Of a DNA stretch of 64,000 bases, positions 41,201 to 49,633 are shown piece by piece. Each line of letters begins with the position of its first letter. Positions within the stretch are counted from its first letter, which is position 1. The notes beneath the pieces were generated by a model. It had not been told where the DNA came from. It saw only the letters and a list, made by a program, of their open reading frames with translations, and ran no database searches. Location: positions 1 to 64,000 of the forward strand of contig PBSL01000036.1 of NCBI GenBank assembly GCA_002726205.1. Reading direction: 5' to 3'. Both the position numbers and the translations under genes were made by a program. The DNA is from Planctomycetaceae bacterium. GTDB lineage: Bacteria; Planctomycetota; Planctomycetia; Planctomycetales; Planctomycetaceae.

Positions 41201-43462
41201 CTAGGGGCTGGTCCTGGCAGCCGACTCCTTGACCAGTTCTTCCACCCGGCGGGCCACGGCAGAGCCGCGAAGATTGGCGGACCGGACAATGCCCTGGCGG
41301 TCGACCAGCAGATTCATTGGGATGCTGTGGACGCCAAAGAGCACGGCGACTTCGTTCTTCCACTTCTTCCCATCGAAGTGGTGCAGCCAGTTCATTTTCT
41401 CCCGGGCGACAACCGTCTCCATCCGCTCCCGGTCATCGTCGAGACTGATCGAGACGATCTGGAATCCCTTGTCGTGAAACCGTTCGTGGGTTGTCCGCAG
41501 GTAGGACATTTCGGCCATGCAGGGCCGGCACCAGGTGGCCCAGAAATCCAACAGCACGACCTGGCCCTTCAGCTTGCTGGAATCGATCATCCCCTCGCCG
41601 CCGTGGCGTGCCACGACAAACGTCTTCAACGGCTTCCCGACCATCCGCAACGGTGCAAACTGCATCTGCATCCGTGGCACGAACCGCTCTTTTCCGCTGG
41701 TCAGCATCAGGGATTCGACGTGGTTCATGAACTCCTCGGCCTCTTTGAGTCGTCCGAGCAGAACCAGGGCGTGCGCCCGTTCGCGGCCATACATTTCGGG
41801 CCTGTCGGGGTAATCGATCATCAGCGAGTCCAGTCGTTCCAACGCCGGCTTGGCCCGGTCGGAGAACAGCAGCGCACCGGCCTCACGGATCCGTGCCAAC
41901 CGCGTGTGGCGTCCCTTGGGGAAACTGTCGAGCAACGTCCGGTAGGCCGGGGCCGACTCGGCATAGCGTTTCAGGTTCCAGAGAGTGAGTGCTCGCAGAT
42001 ACAGGGCTTCTTCCCGCTGCTTTGACTTCGGGTAGGCCTTGAGGAAGTCGTCGAGCTTGCCCAGTCCCGCTTCGGTGGCACGGACGAAGACCAGCGAACC
42101 GCGACGGCGGACCTGCAGTGACTTTTCAATCGCCTGAAAAGCGGTTCCTTCCCCGGCGGGTGATTTGTTCGGACGGACCGGGGTCACGGTCACCGGGCGT
42201 TTTCCCGGTTTTCCCCGCACGACGGTCCATCTGGCTTTCCGGGCAATCACGAACAGTCGGGCGTGTTGTCGCAGGTCTCGTGTCAGGCCCGGTCGCAACA
42301 CGAATTCGACCTTCGTCGGTGACTTTCCGTCGCTGGTGAATTCCAGGCGGTCCTGTCCGGAACCCGACCAGCGAAAGACCAGCACGTGCTGCTTGTCCCA
42401 GTCGATTCGTTTTCCCAGGTCCTTTGCCTGTTTCTCGTCGGGAACCAGTTCTGCGAATCGCTTGGCCGAATCGACTGTCTCGGGTTTCTGCACCGCGCCC
42501 CGTGTCCCGGCGGGAACTTTCGCCAGTTTGACGGTGGGCAGTGCCTGGACGACTTCCGGACCGGGCTTGGTAACCAGTGTGCGAATCGACGAAGAGGCGA
42601 CGCAGAGTTTGAAGACCATCTGCAGGTTTTCCTGCTTCCCGTCGGTCTGGCGGTAGTACAGGGAAGAAGTTCGCGAGACGATCCCGACGACATTTCCGGC
42701 GAGGTCGAGAATCGGTCCACCGCTGGAACCGCGGCCGAAGTCAGCCGTGATCGACATCACGTCGGTCCGTCCGTCGGATCCCTGCTCGGAAAAGTAACGC
42801 GAGATGATCCCATCGCTGAAATGGAAGAAGTGATTGTTGGGATGCCCCAGTACGCGAATCGGTGATCCCGGCAGAGGGTTCTTGCCCAGGGGCAGTGCCG
42901 GCAGGTTGCCGGTATCGAGCTTGATGACGGCGACATCGTGTCGCCGACTCGACGCGAGTACTTCCCGGACCGGGATCACCCGGCCCTTGGCCGTCATCGC
43001 CACCATGGTCTCTCGTTTCTGCTCGGGGCGACCTCGCACGACGTGCTCGTTTGTCAGAACCTCGCCGGACGTGCCGACCACCACGCCGCCGGCCACGGTA
43101 GCGTGCAGGCGGGTACAACGGTTGCAGTAGTAGAGGCTGCTGATGATGACCACGCTCTGCCGGGCCCGGCGGTACAACTCGTCGGGCTTCAAGTCGCTGG
43201 TCGCCGGCGGCGCGAACTTGACCTGGCAGACGGAACGTCCCAGGCCCTTCTGCAAGTCGGCAATCGGTGTGGCCTGTTTGGTCTTCAGCAACCGTTCGCC
43301 CTCGATGACCAGGGCCTGCATGCGGGCCTTGTCGCCGAGGCGAACGCGGGAAGAGGTCTTCTTCTTTGCCGAGGGGGCGATTTCTTGTGCCAGGAGTGTT
43401 GCGTGGGTCAGTCCGACCAACAGCCCGACAACGCCCAGCCTTGCCACGAGCGACGAGTTCAT
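41201..43462 (-). CDS. Trypsin-like protease with C-terminal thioredoxin domain
   Basis: ATG 43462 follows CAGGAG and starts a Sec signal (MNSSLVARLGVVGLLVGLTHATLLAQ). The 753-residue protein has an HtrA/DegP-like serine protease domain (about 75-300): His in LTNEHVV (near 139), Asp in RHDVAVIKLD (near 177), Ser in GRGSSGGPI (near 245). A beta-rich middle and a TPR-like helical part (about 480-600, AYPKSKQREEALYLRALTLW) follow. The last 130 residues are a TlpA/ResA-like thioredoxin domain (DFWATWCRPCMAE near 644; VHSIPMNLLVDRQGIV with the cis-Pro). No PDZ domain is evident. A protease and a disulfide reductase on one exported chain suggest quality control of periplasmic proteins. Promoter at 43523-43551. 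Confidence 0.85.
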   Translation of the reverse strand: MNSSLVARLGVVGLLVGLTHATLLAQEIAPSAKKKTSSRVRLGDKARMQALVIEGERLLKTKQATPIADLQKGLGRSVCQVKFAPPATSDLKPDELYRRARQSVVIISSLYYCNRCTRLHATVAGGVVVGTSGEVLTNEHVVRGRPEQKRETMVAMTAKGRVIPVREVLASSRRHDVAVIKLDTGNLPALPLGKNPLPGSPIRVLGHPNNHFFHFSDGIISRYFSEQGSDGRTDVMSITADFGRGSSGGPILDLAGNVVGIVSRTSSLYYRQTDGKQENLQMVFKLCVASSSIRTLVTKPGPEVVQALPTVKLAKVPAGTRGAVQKPETVDSAKRFAELVPDEKQAKDLGKRIDWDKQHVLVFRWSGSGQDRLEFTSDGKSPTKVEFVLRPGLTRDLRQHARLFVIARKARWTVVRGKPGKRPVTVTPVRPNKSPAGEGTAFQAIEKSLQVRRRGSLVFVRATEAGLGKLDDFLKAYPKSKQREEALYLRALTLWNLKRYAESAPAYRTLLDSFPKGRHTRLARIREAGALLFSDRAKPALERLDSLMIDYPDRPEMYGRERAHALVLLGRLKEAEEFMNHVESLMLTSGKERFVPRMQMQFAPLRMVGKPLKTFVVARHGGEGMIDSSKLKGQVVLLDFWATWCRPCMAEMSYLRTTHERFHDKGFQIVSISLDDDRERMETVVAREKMNWLHHFDGKKWKNEVAVLFGVHSIPMNLLVDRQGIVRSANLRGSAVARRVEELVKESAARTSP

Positions 43463-43522
43463 CGTTTCATCTCCTGGACTGCGTCTGTCGGCAAGAAAAC
43501 GATCAGCGTGCCGACTGTCTCT

Positions 43523-43551
43523 GTGATACCGCTCAACCGGACCGCTGTCAA
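43523..43551 (-). promoter_or_regulatory. Promoter of the protease-thioredoxin gene
   Basis: Minus strand: perfect TTGACA (plus bases 43546-43551), 17 bp, TATCAC (plus bases 43523-43528). Start near 43516, leader about 55 nt to ATG 43462. Confidence 0.6.
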
Positions 43552-43645
43552 AACCCAAGTCTCTTTTTCATTCTCCCGGCAATCGAGAGACCGGGAGTGG
43601 CCGGGTTGCACATGTTTTGCTCTTGTTTCCCGGCCGGTTCGGCCC

Positions 43646-44968
43646 TCAATCGAGGGTCCATCCCTTGCGGTACTCGGCGTGGATGAACCGGTCGGCATCC
43701 GGGCAGTTGCGGGCCTTCATGGCCTGGCCATCCCAGTCCAGTGTCCTGCCCGTCCGCAGGGCGACGTTGCCTACCAGGAAGGACTCGGTCAAGCGTCCGG
43801 CGTACTCGAAGTTGGCCATTGTCGCTGAACCGGTCTTGGCCGCATCGATCCACTCCTGATGGTGACCGATCCGGGCGCGGGGCAGGCTGGGGGCGGGAGG
43901 CTGGTATCCGGCGAACTTCGCCTTGGGCAGCAACGTGTAGTAGGCCCCGTACATGTCCGTTTGCAGCAGTCGTCCCTTGTCGCCGATCAACAGCGAACCG
44001 TTGGCCGGCAGCGGATGTCCCAGGGCCAACTCGCGGGGGGGCTGCTTTCCACTCTCGTACCAGGTGACTTTTACCGGAGGCTGTTTGCCTCGTGCGGGAA
44101 ATTCGAACGTCATCACGGCCCACTTCGGAGCCGTTTCCGGCATCAGCCCCTCCGAACGTGTGGAAACGCGGGTCGGGTAGCCCAGTTCCAGCGACATGTA
44201 GGCGAGGTTGATGGTGTGACAGATGATGTCTCCGAGAACCCCCGTGCCGAAGTCCCACCAGCCTCGCCACGTGAACGGATGGTAGACCGGGTGATAAGGT
44301 CTGGTCGGAGCCGGACCGAGGAACAGGTCCCAGTCGAGGTGAGCGGGAACGGGTGGGGTCGGCCTGGGCCGCGGGATCGACTGCTTCCAGTACTTCGACG
44401 GTCGATCGCTCCAGGTGTGCACTTCGGTCACTCGACCGATGGCTCCGGATCGGACGATTTCGACAGCCCGTCGAAATGAGGGTTCATAGGTGCCGTGGTT
44501 ACCCATCTGGGTGGCGACTCTTGTTTCTCGTGCCACGGTCCGCATCCGTCGAACTTCACCGATCGTGCGGGCCAGGGGCTTTTCGCAGTAAACGTGCTTT
44601 CCCTGTCGCATCGCGGAAATCGCGATCGCGGCATGGCTGTGATCGGGCGTGCTGACGACAACCGCGTCGATGTCTTTTTGCCGGTCGAGCATTCGTCGAA
44701 AGTCTCGCCAGCGTCTGGCGGCGGGGTATTTTTCGAAGTTGGGCCCCGCATACTTTTCGTCGATATCGCAGATCGCCACGACATTTTCGTGGCTGATCCG
44801 CGGCAGGTTCAGCGCACCACCGACACTGCCGGTCCCGGCCCCCACGACGGCGATGTTGAGTTTCTCGTTCGGCGAACCGGCATCAACCGGAAGCGAGGCC
44901 GCTGCCAGCCCGCTTGTCGCCACGGCGCTGGCCAGAAAGTTTCGGCGTGACACGCGTGCTGGATTCAT
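43646..44968 (-). CDS. Tat-exported Gfo/Idh/MocA-type oxidoreductase
   Basis: A 440-residue protein; ATG 44968 is preferred to the TTG one codon earlier. Tat signal VSRRNFLASAVATSGLAAASL. Rossmann fold near residue 37 (LNIAVVGAGTGSVGGALNLPRI), the catalytic-lysine block VYCEKPLARTIGEV, then PTRPYHPVYHPFTWRGWWDFGTGVLGDIICHTINLAYMSLELG, typical of the planctomycete exported branch. These NAD(P)-binding oxidoreductases act on sugars or their derivatives; Tat export carries the cofactor out already bound. It is the last gene of a three-gene minus-strand cluster with a GH43-like protein and a DUF1501 protein (gap 26 nt). Confidence 0.9.
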   Translation of the reverse strand: MNPARVSRRNFLASAVATSGLAAASLPVDAGSPNEKLNIAVVGAGTGSVGGALNLPRISHENVVAICDIDEKYAGPNFEKYPAARRWRDFRRMLDRQKDIDAVVVSTPDHSHAAIAISAMRQGKHVYCEKPLARTIGEVRRMRTVARETRVATQMGNHGTYEPSFRRAVEIVRSGAIGRVTEVHTWSDRPSKYWKQSIPRPRPTPPVPAHLDWDLFLGPAPTRPYHPVYHPFTWRGWWDFGTGVLGDIICHTINLAYMSLELGYPTRVSTRSEGLMPETAPKWAVMTFEFPARGKQPPVKVTWYESGKQPPRELALGHPLPANGSLLIGDKGRLLQTDMYGAYYTLLPKAKFAGYQPPAPSLPRARIGHHQEWIDAAKTGSATMANFEYAGRLTESFLVGNVALRTGRTLDWDGQAMKARNCPDADRFIHAEYRKGWTLD

Positions 44969-44994
44969 CAATCAAACCCCGTTGCCTCTGTCGA

Positions 44995-46179
44995 TCAGGT
45001 CTTTGACCTGATCGGCAGCCGGACCTCGTGGACCGACTTGCCCGAGAAGAGGTACAGGAGTTCTCCTTCCCGCCAGGCGCTGATCGAGCCGTCGGAGCCC
45101 TTCCAGGGGACGTGACCGCGACGATCCCGCTTGATGGTCACGAAGTCGGAGGTGTAACCGAAGATCAGCCGCGGGTCACCGTCGAAGGGGTGACTTTCCT
45201 GCCAGGCAACCAGGTAGCGCGGTCGGCCGCTGGTTGGCTTGCCCAGGTAGCCGATGAAGCCGGGGCGATAGACGCCCTGGCGACCACCGCCGCCGTCGCC
45301 GGCGTGCAGGATCGGATTCTGCGGGAAATTCCGGAACCGTCGGCCGTCCCGGGATGTCGCGAACCCCAGGCGCGTGGGCCGGTCGTCGTTGGATGTGCCC
45401 CGGATGAAGGCGAGCCAGCGACCATCGGGCAGACGGTGCACCGTGTTGTACGACGATGCCGAGTTGGCCCACGACTTGCGGGTGGTCGGCAGCACCGGCA
45501 CCCAGGACGGCACCGTTGTCTGGTTCTTCCCTGTGAAGATTGTCCACTTGTGAGAGGCCAGATCGGGGGTCGTGGCCAGTGCCGTTGGCTGGTAGTTCGT
45601 CGTCGCGGTGTGCGCGTGGTTGAAGAAGTGGAAGTACATCAACCACAGTCGGCTCTTCGGGTCCCAGACGACCCACGGACTGGAATTGTGTGACGGGTCG
45701 TCCGGGTTCCGGGAGTCGGCGTGGAAACTGGGAACCACCTGGTTGTCGCTTCGTCCGGGAACCCGCACCCGCTTCGAATACGGACCGGTGATCGACGACG
45801 AGACCGCCACACCGATTCCCGAACGGGGGTCGTGGTGAGCGTAGAAGAGGTAGTACTTTTGGTCGGGCCTGGGACCGTGTGTATTGCGGACCACCGAGGG
45901 ATAGCCGACCGTGTCGCCGCCGCCGGCGGGCCACTTCGGGTTCTTCCAGGTCGAGTGTTCCCAGTCCTCTGTCTGCCGCAGGATCTGGCGGGTGCGGACC
46001 ACCTCCAGCGGCAACTCGCCGTCGAGGTCGGTGAGATCGACGACCTGGTAGTTGTTGTCGAGTCGCTTGTCGACGGCTGTCCCGTTGGCCGACACGGTCG
46101 AATGCCGGGTGGCGTAGAGACCGGCCCAGGCGGTCGTCTTGATGAAATTGCGTCGAGAGACCGGATTGTCTGTACTCAC
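44995..46179 (-). CDS. Tat-exported GH43/GH32-like beta-propeller protein
   Basis: A 394-residue protein with Tat signal VSRRNFIKTTAWAGLYATRHS. The rest is beta-rich with blocks of the type KYYLFYAHHDPRSGIGVAVSSSITGPY, SSPWVVWDPKSRLWLMYFHF, RTRLGFATSRDGRRFR-like segments and YLVAWQESHPFDGDPRLIFG. This pattern fits five-bladed propeller glycosidases of the GH43/GH32/GH62 group. Candidate acidic residues are present in each blade, but I cannot assign the catalytic triad by eye. It lies 12 nt after the DUF1501 gene and 26 nt before the oxidoreductase gene, suggesting joint handling of one glycan. Confidence 0.6.
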   Translation of the reverse strand: MSTDNPVSRRNFIKTTAWAGLYATRHSTVSANGTAVDKRLDNNYQVVDLTDLDGELPLEVVRTRQILRQTEDWEHSTWKNPKWPAGGGDTVGYPSVVRNTHGPRPDQKYYLFYAHHDPRSGIGVAVSSSITGPYSKRVRVPGRSDNQVVPSFHADSRNPDDPSHNSSPWVVWDPKSRLWLMYFHFFNHAHTATTNYQPTALATTPDLASHKWTIFTGKNQTTVPSWVPVLPTTRKSWANSASSYNTVHRLPDGRWLAFIRGTSNDDRPTRLGFATSRDGRRFRNFPQNPILHAGDGGGGRQGVYRPGFIGYLGKPTSGRPRYLVAWQESHPFDGDPRLIFGYTSDFVTIKRDRRGHVPWKGSDGSISAWREGELLYLFSGKSVHEVRLPIRSKT

Positions 46180-46191
46180 GGTCTTGGTCGC

Positions 46192-47568
46192 TCAGCCGAG
46201 TTCATCGATCGGATCCCCGAAAGGAAGGGTGGGAATCGGGCGGCCCGCGTGGTCCTGGAAGTGCCTGTGGGGGTCGATGCCCAGATGGCGGTAGACGGTA
46301 GCCAGCACGTCCTGGGGAGTCTTGGGATTGGCCAGCGGATAGGCTCCCTTGGAATCAGACGATCCGACCACGCGGCCTCCCTGGACGGGACCGCCGGCCA
46401 CCGCGGCGCTGAAGACATTGGGATAGTGGTCACGTCCGGAGGTCTTGTTCATTCGGGGCGTTCGACCGAACTCGCCCCAGGCGACCACCATCGTGGTTGC
46501 GAGCAACCCGCGTTGATCCATGTCCTCGATCAACGCCGAGAAACACTGGTCCCAGCGGGGAAGGAACCCGTTCTTCATCGAATCGACCCCCTCGACGTGG
46601 GTGTCCCACCATCGGCAATCGACGGTGACCAGCCGCACCCCGGCCTCGACCAACCGTCGCCCCAGCAGTACCCGCTGGCAGAATGCGGCGGCACTGCATC
46701 GCCGGGGGTCCATGGGATCGTAACGGGGGACGAATCCGTAGCGGTCGCGGACGCTGCGTCGTTCGGCATCAAGATCAAAGGCGTGGCGGGCCCGGTCGGA
46801 ACCCAGGATGCCGTAGGCCTGTCTCTGGAAATCGTTGATGGCGTCCATCTGGCCCGACGCGTCCACTCCACGGCGGAACCGGTCGAATTCCTGCAGCAGG
46901 GAACGCCGATCCCCGAAACGTCGCTGGCTGATGCCCTTGACCAGTGAGAAGTTCTGGAGTCGAAATGGACCGTCACTGGCCGGATCGGCCAGGGTCTCGA
47001 AAGGCTTGTGGGCGGCGCCGAGGTAGGCCGAATCGGTGCCGGGCACCTGGCGAGGAATCATCACGTAGGGGGGCAGATCGGGAGTCAGGTGTCCCAGTTG
47101 CTTGGAAACGATTGAGCCACAACTTGGGTAGATGTTGACGGTGGGGTCAGGGCCGGGTGGGTGACCGGTGAACAGGATCTGGTCGCCCGCCGAGTGTCCG
47201 GCGTTGTCGTGGTGCAGGCTGCGGATGACTGAAAATCTGTCGATGACCTTGGCACAACGCGGCAGCAGGTCGACGATTTCGATTCCCGGTACCGTCGTTT
47301 GGGTGGCGCCGAACGCCCCGCGGTACTCGACGGGAGCCTTCATCTTCGGGTCCCACGTTTCGTGTTGCGAAGGACCGCCGCGCATCCAGAGGATCAGCAC
47401 CGAGTTCTCGGTCCTCGCGGCCGGGCCGGCCTGGGCTTCGTGGGCCAGCAGGTCGGCCAGGGACAGACCGGCCACACCCAGTCCACCGGCACGAAGCAGC
47501 GACCGCCGGCTGATCGCCGTTTGCCGTCGGAAATCAGTGCAACCACCGGGCTGACGACGCCTCGACAT
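46192..47568 (-). CDS. DUF1501 Tat-exported protein (third copy)
   Basis: A 458-residue protein from ATG 47568 with Tat signal ISRRSLLRAGGLGVAGLSLADLL. It carries family blocks SVLILWMRGGPSQHETWDPK near the N-terminus, then VVAWGEFGRTPRMNK and GRDHYPNVFSAAVAGGPVQGGRVVGSSD, the putative metal-binding half. Unlike the other two copies here, it has no DUF1549 partner; its operon partners are a GH43-like protein and a Gfo/Idh oxidoreductase. That makes a role in sugar-polymer turnover more likely, although no activity has been proved for the family. Promoter at 47607-47635. Confidence 0.9.
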   Translation of the reverse strand: MSRRRQPGGCTDFRRQTAISRRSLLRAGGLGVAGLSLADLLAHEAQAGPAARTENSVLILWMRGGPSQHETWDPKMKAPVEYRGAFGATQTTVPGIEIVDLLPRCAKVIDRFSVIRSLHHDNAGHSAGDQILFTGHPPGPDPTVNIYPSCGSIVSKQLGHLTPDLPPYVMIPRQVPGTDSAYLGAAHKPFETLADPASDGPFRLQNFSLVKGISQRRFGDRRSLLQEFDRFRRGVDASGQMDAINDFQRQAYGILGSDRARHAFDLDAERRSVRDRYGFVPRYDPMDPRRCSAAAFCQRVLLGRRLVEAGVRLVTVDCRWWDTHVEGVDSMKNGFLPRWDQCFSALIEDMDQRGLLATTMVVAWGEFGRTPRMNKTSGRDHYPNVFSAAVAGGPVQGGRVVGSSDSKGAYPLANPKTPQDVLATVYRHLGIDPHRHFQDHAGRPIPTLPFGDPIDELG

Positions 47569-47606
47569 TCGGCGTTTCTCCGGGAACCGGGGGACTCGAT
47601 ACAACT

Positions 47607-47635
47607 AACCTATCGTCATCCCTGTTCCACTGCAA
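47607..47635 (-). promoter_or_regulatory. Promoter of the DUF1501-GH43-oxidoreductase cluster
   Basis: Minus strand: TTGCAG (plus bases 47630-47635), 17 bp, TAGGTT (plus bases 47607-47612). Start near 47600 and a leader of about 32 nt with CCGGAGAAA before ATG 47568. Confidence 0.45.
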
Positions 47636-47840
47636 AGAGTTCAAGTTCGAGGTCATCTGTCGCCCGGGCGAAAATCGTTGCTGTGCCAGCGGTGCCCCCT
47701 GTTTTCCAGGGCTGGGGGATCGTTGTGTTGACTCAGGCGCCCCCGACTTGAACCAGTACATGTATGGAACTGACGTTGATCGAGGGATGAAAGGAGAACC
47801 CGCTTCAAAGACCAGATCAGTCCCATTGTGGCGTCGTTGA

Positions 47841-47869
47841 TTGACAGGCGGGACACGGACGGGCAAGCT
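47841..47869 (+). promoter_or_regulatory. Possible promoter of the PhyH gene
   Basis: Perfect TTGACA (47841-47846), 17 bp, CAAGCT (47864-47869). The -10 keeps only the A at its second position and the T at its last position. The leader would be about 23 nt with GGGGAGA before ATG 47899. Confidence 0.4.
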
Positions 47870-47898
47870 TGTCGCCGGGTGCATGGGGAGAAACAGTG

Positions 47899-48717
47899 AT
47901 GGGCAACCAGCTGGGTTCCGAGCAGTTGCAGCGATACCGGAACGAGGGAGTGGTTTTTCCCGTTCCAGCGGTCGATTTTGACCGGTCCGAACTGGACCTG
48001 GGGCGGTCGCTTGAGTTCCTGGACTGCCTGGGTCCGGAGGCCCGTGCGGTCGACTCGTCGCAGCTTCACCTGTTCCTGCCCTGGGCATTTGATCTTGCCG
48101 TCGAACCGGACGTGCTGGATGCAGTCGAGAGCATCCTGGGCGAGAACCTGGTCGTCTGGGCCACGACGGTTTTCGCCAAGCCGCCCGGCACGACCGCAAA
48201 GATCACCTGGCACCAGGACGCCACCTACTGGGGCCTGGATTCCACGCAGGTTACGACCGCCTGGATTGCGCTGTCTCCCAGCCATCAGGGAAACGGTTGC
48301 ATGCGGGTGGAACCTGGGACTCAGGAATTGCCGATCCAGCCTCACCACGACACCTTCGCCACCGACAACCTGTTGTCGCGAGGCCAGGAGATCCAGGTGG
48401 AGGTCGACGAGAACGCGGTGGTCGATGTCGTGCTCGAAGCCGGCGAGATGTCGCTGCACCATGTTAATCTGGTCCACGGTTCCAATCCGAACTTCTCGGA
48501 GGGATGGCGAGTGGGTTTCGTCGTGAGGTACGTGACCCCCGAGGTGCGGCAGGTTGGACAAACTCCCCGCGGCGTGCTGGCACGTGGCCGTGACGATTTC
48601 GGCCACTTCGAGTGGGTCGATCGTCCGGACGAGCGGCCCCTGACTGAGGCGGTGGCGGCGTTGCGCGAATTCAACAGGAACTTCCTGGCGGCACTGATGC
48701 CGAGCGACGACGAGTGA
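47899..48717 (+). CDS. Phytanoyl-CoA dioxygenase (PhyH) family protein
   Basis: A 272-residue cytoplasmic Fe(II)/2-oxoglutarate-dependent oxygenase. Metal ligands are His and Asp of WHQDATYWG (about 105 and 107) and the distal His of VNLVHGS (about 193). The Arg that binds 2-oxoglutarate is probably in GWRVGFVVRYV. AWIALSPSHQGNGCMRVEPGTQ is the typical PhyH core. ATG 47899 follows GGGGAGAAACAGTG and gives normal family length. Members hydroxylate many small molecules; the substrate cannot be told. It lies just before the PAC2 gene, but that gene appears to have its own promoter. Confidence 0.85.
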   Translation: MGNQLGSEQLQRYRNEGVVFPVPAVDFDRSELDLGRSLEFLDCLGPEARAVDSSQLHLFLPWAFDLAVEPDVLDAVESILGENLVVWATTVFAKPPGTTAKITWHQDATYWGLDSTQVTTAWIALSPSHQGNGCMRVEPGTQELPIQPHHDTFATDNLLSRGQEIQVEVDENAVVDVVLEAGEMSLHHVNLVHGSNPNFSEGWRVGFVVRYVTPEVRQVGQTPRGVLARGRDDFGHFEWVDRPDERPLTEAVAALREFNRNFLAALMPSDDE

Positions 48718-48744
48718 GCTTCGGTTGCGACCGGCCGGGCGGCG

Positions 48745-48774
48745 TTGCCGGGTCCCGTCGCGGCGGGATACAAT
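48745..48774 (+). promoter_or_regulatory. Promoter giving a leaderless PAC2 mRNA
   Basis: TTGCCG (48745-48750), 18 bp, TACAAT (48769-48774). Counting 7 nt from the last base of the -10 puts the start exactly on ATG 48781, so the transcript would have no 5' leader. An in-frame GTG-type start further up would lie inside the promoter. Confidence 0.5.
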
Positions 48775-48780
48775 CAGGAC

Positions 48781-49623
48781 ATGTTGATGCCACCCGAGGA
48801 ACTGCTGACTTTTCATAAGCGACCGCAGTTGCACAAGGCCACGATGCTGCTGGCCTTTACCGGATGGATGGACGGCGGAGACGTCTCGACCGGCACGGTC
48901 CAGCGGTTGGTCGACCTGCTCGATGCCGAGTCCTTCGCCGAGATCAATCCCGACCCGTTCTACATCTACAACTTTCCGGGTTCGATGGAGACCTCGGCCC
49001 TGTTCCGGCCGGAGATCACCGTTGAGGATGGACTGGTCACCTCGGTGCAGTTGCCCTCGACGCGATTCTACGCTTCCGACGATCACAACCTGCTGATGTT
49101 CATCGGCCGCGAACCCAACCTCCGCTGGCAGACGTTCGGTGATTGTCTGTTTCACCTGGCTCACGAAACTGGTGTCGAACGTGTGTTGTTTGTCGGCTCG
49201 TTCGGTGGTGCCGTGCCTCACACCCGTGACCCACGACTGTACACCACCTGTTCGACGGCCGAGCTGTTGCCGGAAATGGAACGTTTCGGGGTCCGGAGAA
49301 CCGGGTACGAGGGACCGGGTTCGTTCATGAGCTACCTGATGACACGGGCCGAGGATGTCGGGTTGGAGATGGTGTCGCTGATCGCCGAGATCCCGCACTA
49401 CCTGACCGTGACAAATCCCTCGAGCATCGAGGCGGTCAGTCGGCGGCTGGCAAAAATCCTGCAACTGCCGTTGGATCTCGATGAACTGCGCTCGGCGAGC
49501 ACCGAGTGGGAGCTGGAGGTTTCCAGCGCGATTGACGAAAACGACGAACTCGCCGAACGGGTGAGGGAATACGAAGAAGCCTACGACGACGAACTGCTCG
49601 GCCTGGAGTCAGAGGAGTCGTGA
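48781..49623 (+). CDS. PAC2-family protein
   Basis: A 280-residue protein of the PAC2 (proteasome-assembly-chaperone-2-like) family: LLAFTGWMDGGDVSTGTVQRLVD, FYIYNFPGSMETSALFRPE, LLMFIGREPNLRWQTF, VLFVGSFGGAVPHTRDPRLYT and YEGPGSFMSYLMTRAEDVGLEMVSLIAEIPHYL are all in the expected order. The C-terminus is an acidic helix (ENDELAERVREYEEAYDDELLG). In actinobacteria and archaea such proteins are found alongside proteasome-related genes; the exact function in Planctomycetota is not known. ATG 48781 is placed directly at the predicted transcription start. Confidence 0.85.
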   Translation: MLMPPEELLTFHKRPQLHKATMLLAFTGWMDGGDVSTGTVQRLVDLLDAESFAEINPDPFYIYNFPGSMETSALFRPEITVEDGLVTSVQLPSTRFYASDDHNLLMFIGREPNLRWQTFGDCLFHLAHETGVERVLFVGSFGGAVPHTRDPRLYTTCSTAELLPEMERFGVRRTGYEGPGSFMSYLMTRAEDVGLEMVSLIAEIPHYLTVTNPSSIEAVSRRLAKILQLPLDLDELRSASTEWELEVSSAIDENDELAERVREYEEAYDDELLGLESEES

Positions 49624-49633
49624 GCGGCGCTGG

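Larger units (their letters stand above)
47569..47898. other. Divergent intergenic region (330 bp)
   Basis: No supported gene. It contains the minus-strand promoter of the DUF1501 cluster (47607-47635) and a plus-strand candidate for the PhyH gene (47841-47869). The middle (47640-47840) shows nothing I can name; a CACCAGTACATGTATGG-like segment at 47752-47768 has no clear dyad of use. Confidence 0.5.

Noticed and set aside
47752-47768. GTACATGTAT dyad in the PhyH upstream region as an operator
   Set aside because: The perfect core is only 8 bp (TACATGTA), lies far from the likely promoter and has no second copy.
47653-49464. Minus-strand frame of 603 codons across the PhyH and PAC2 genes
   Set aside because: It spans two clear plus-strand genes and their promoters; the translation shows no family signature.
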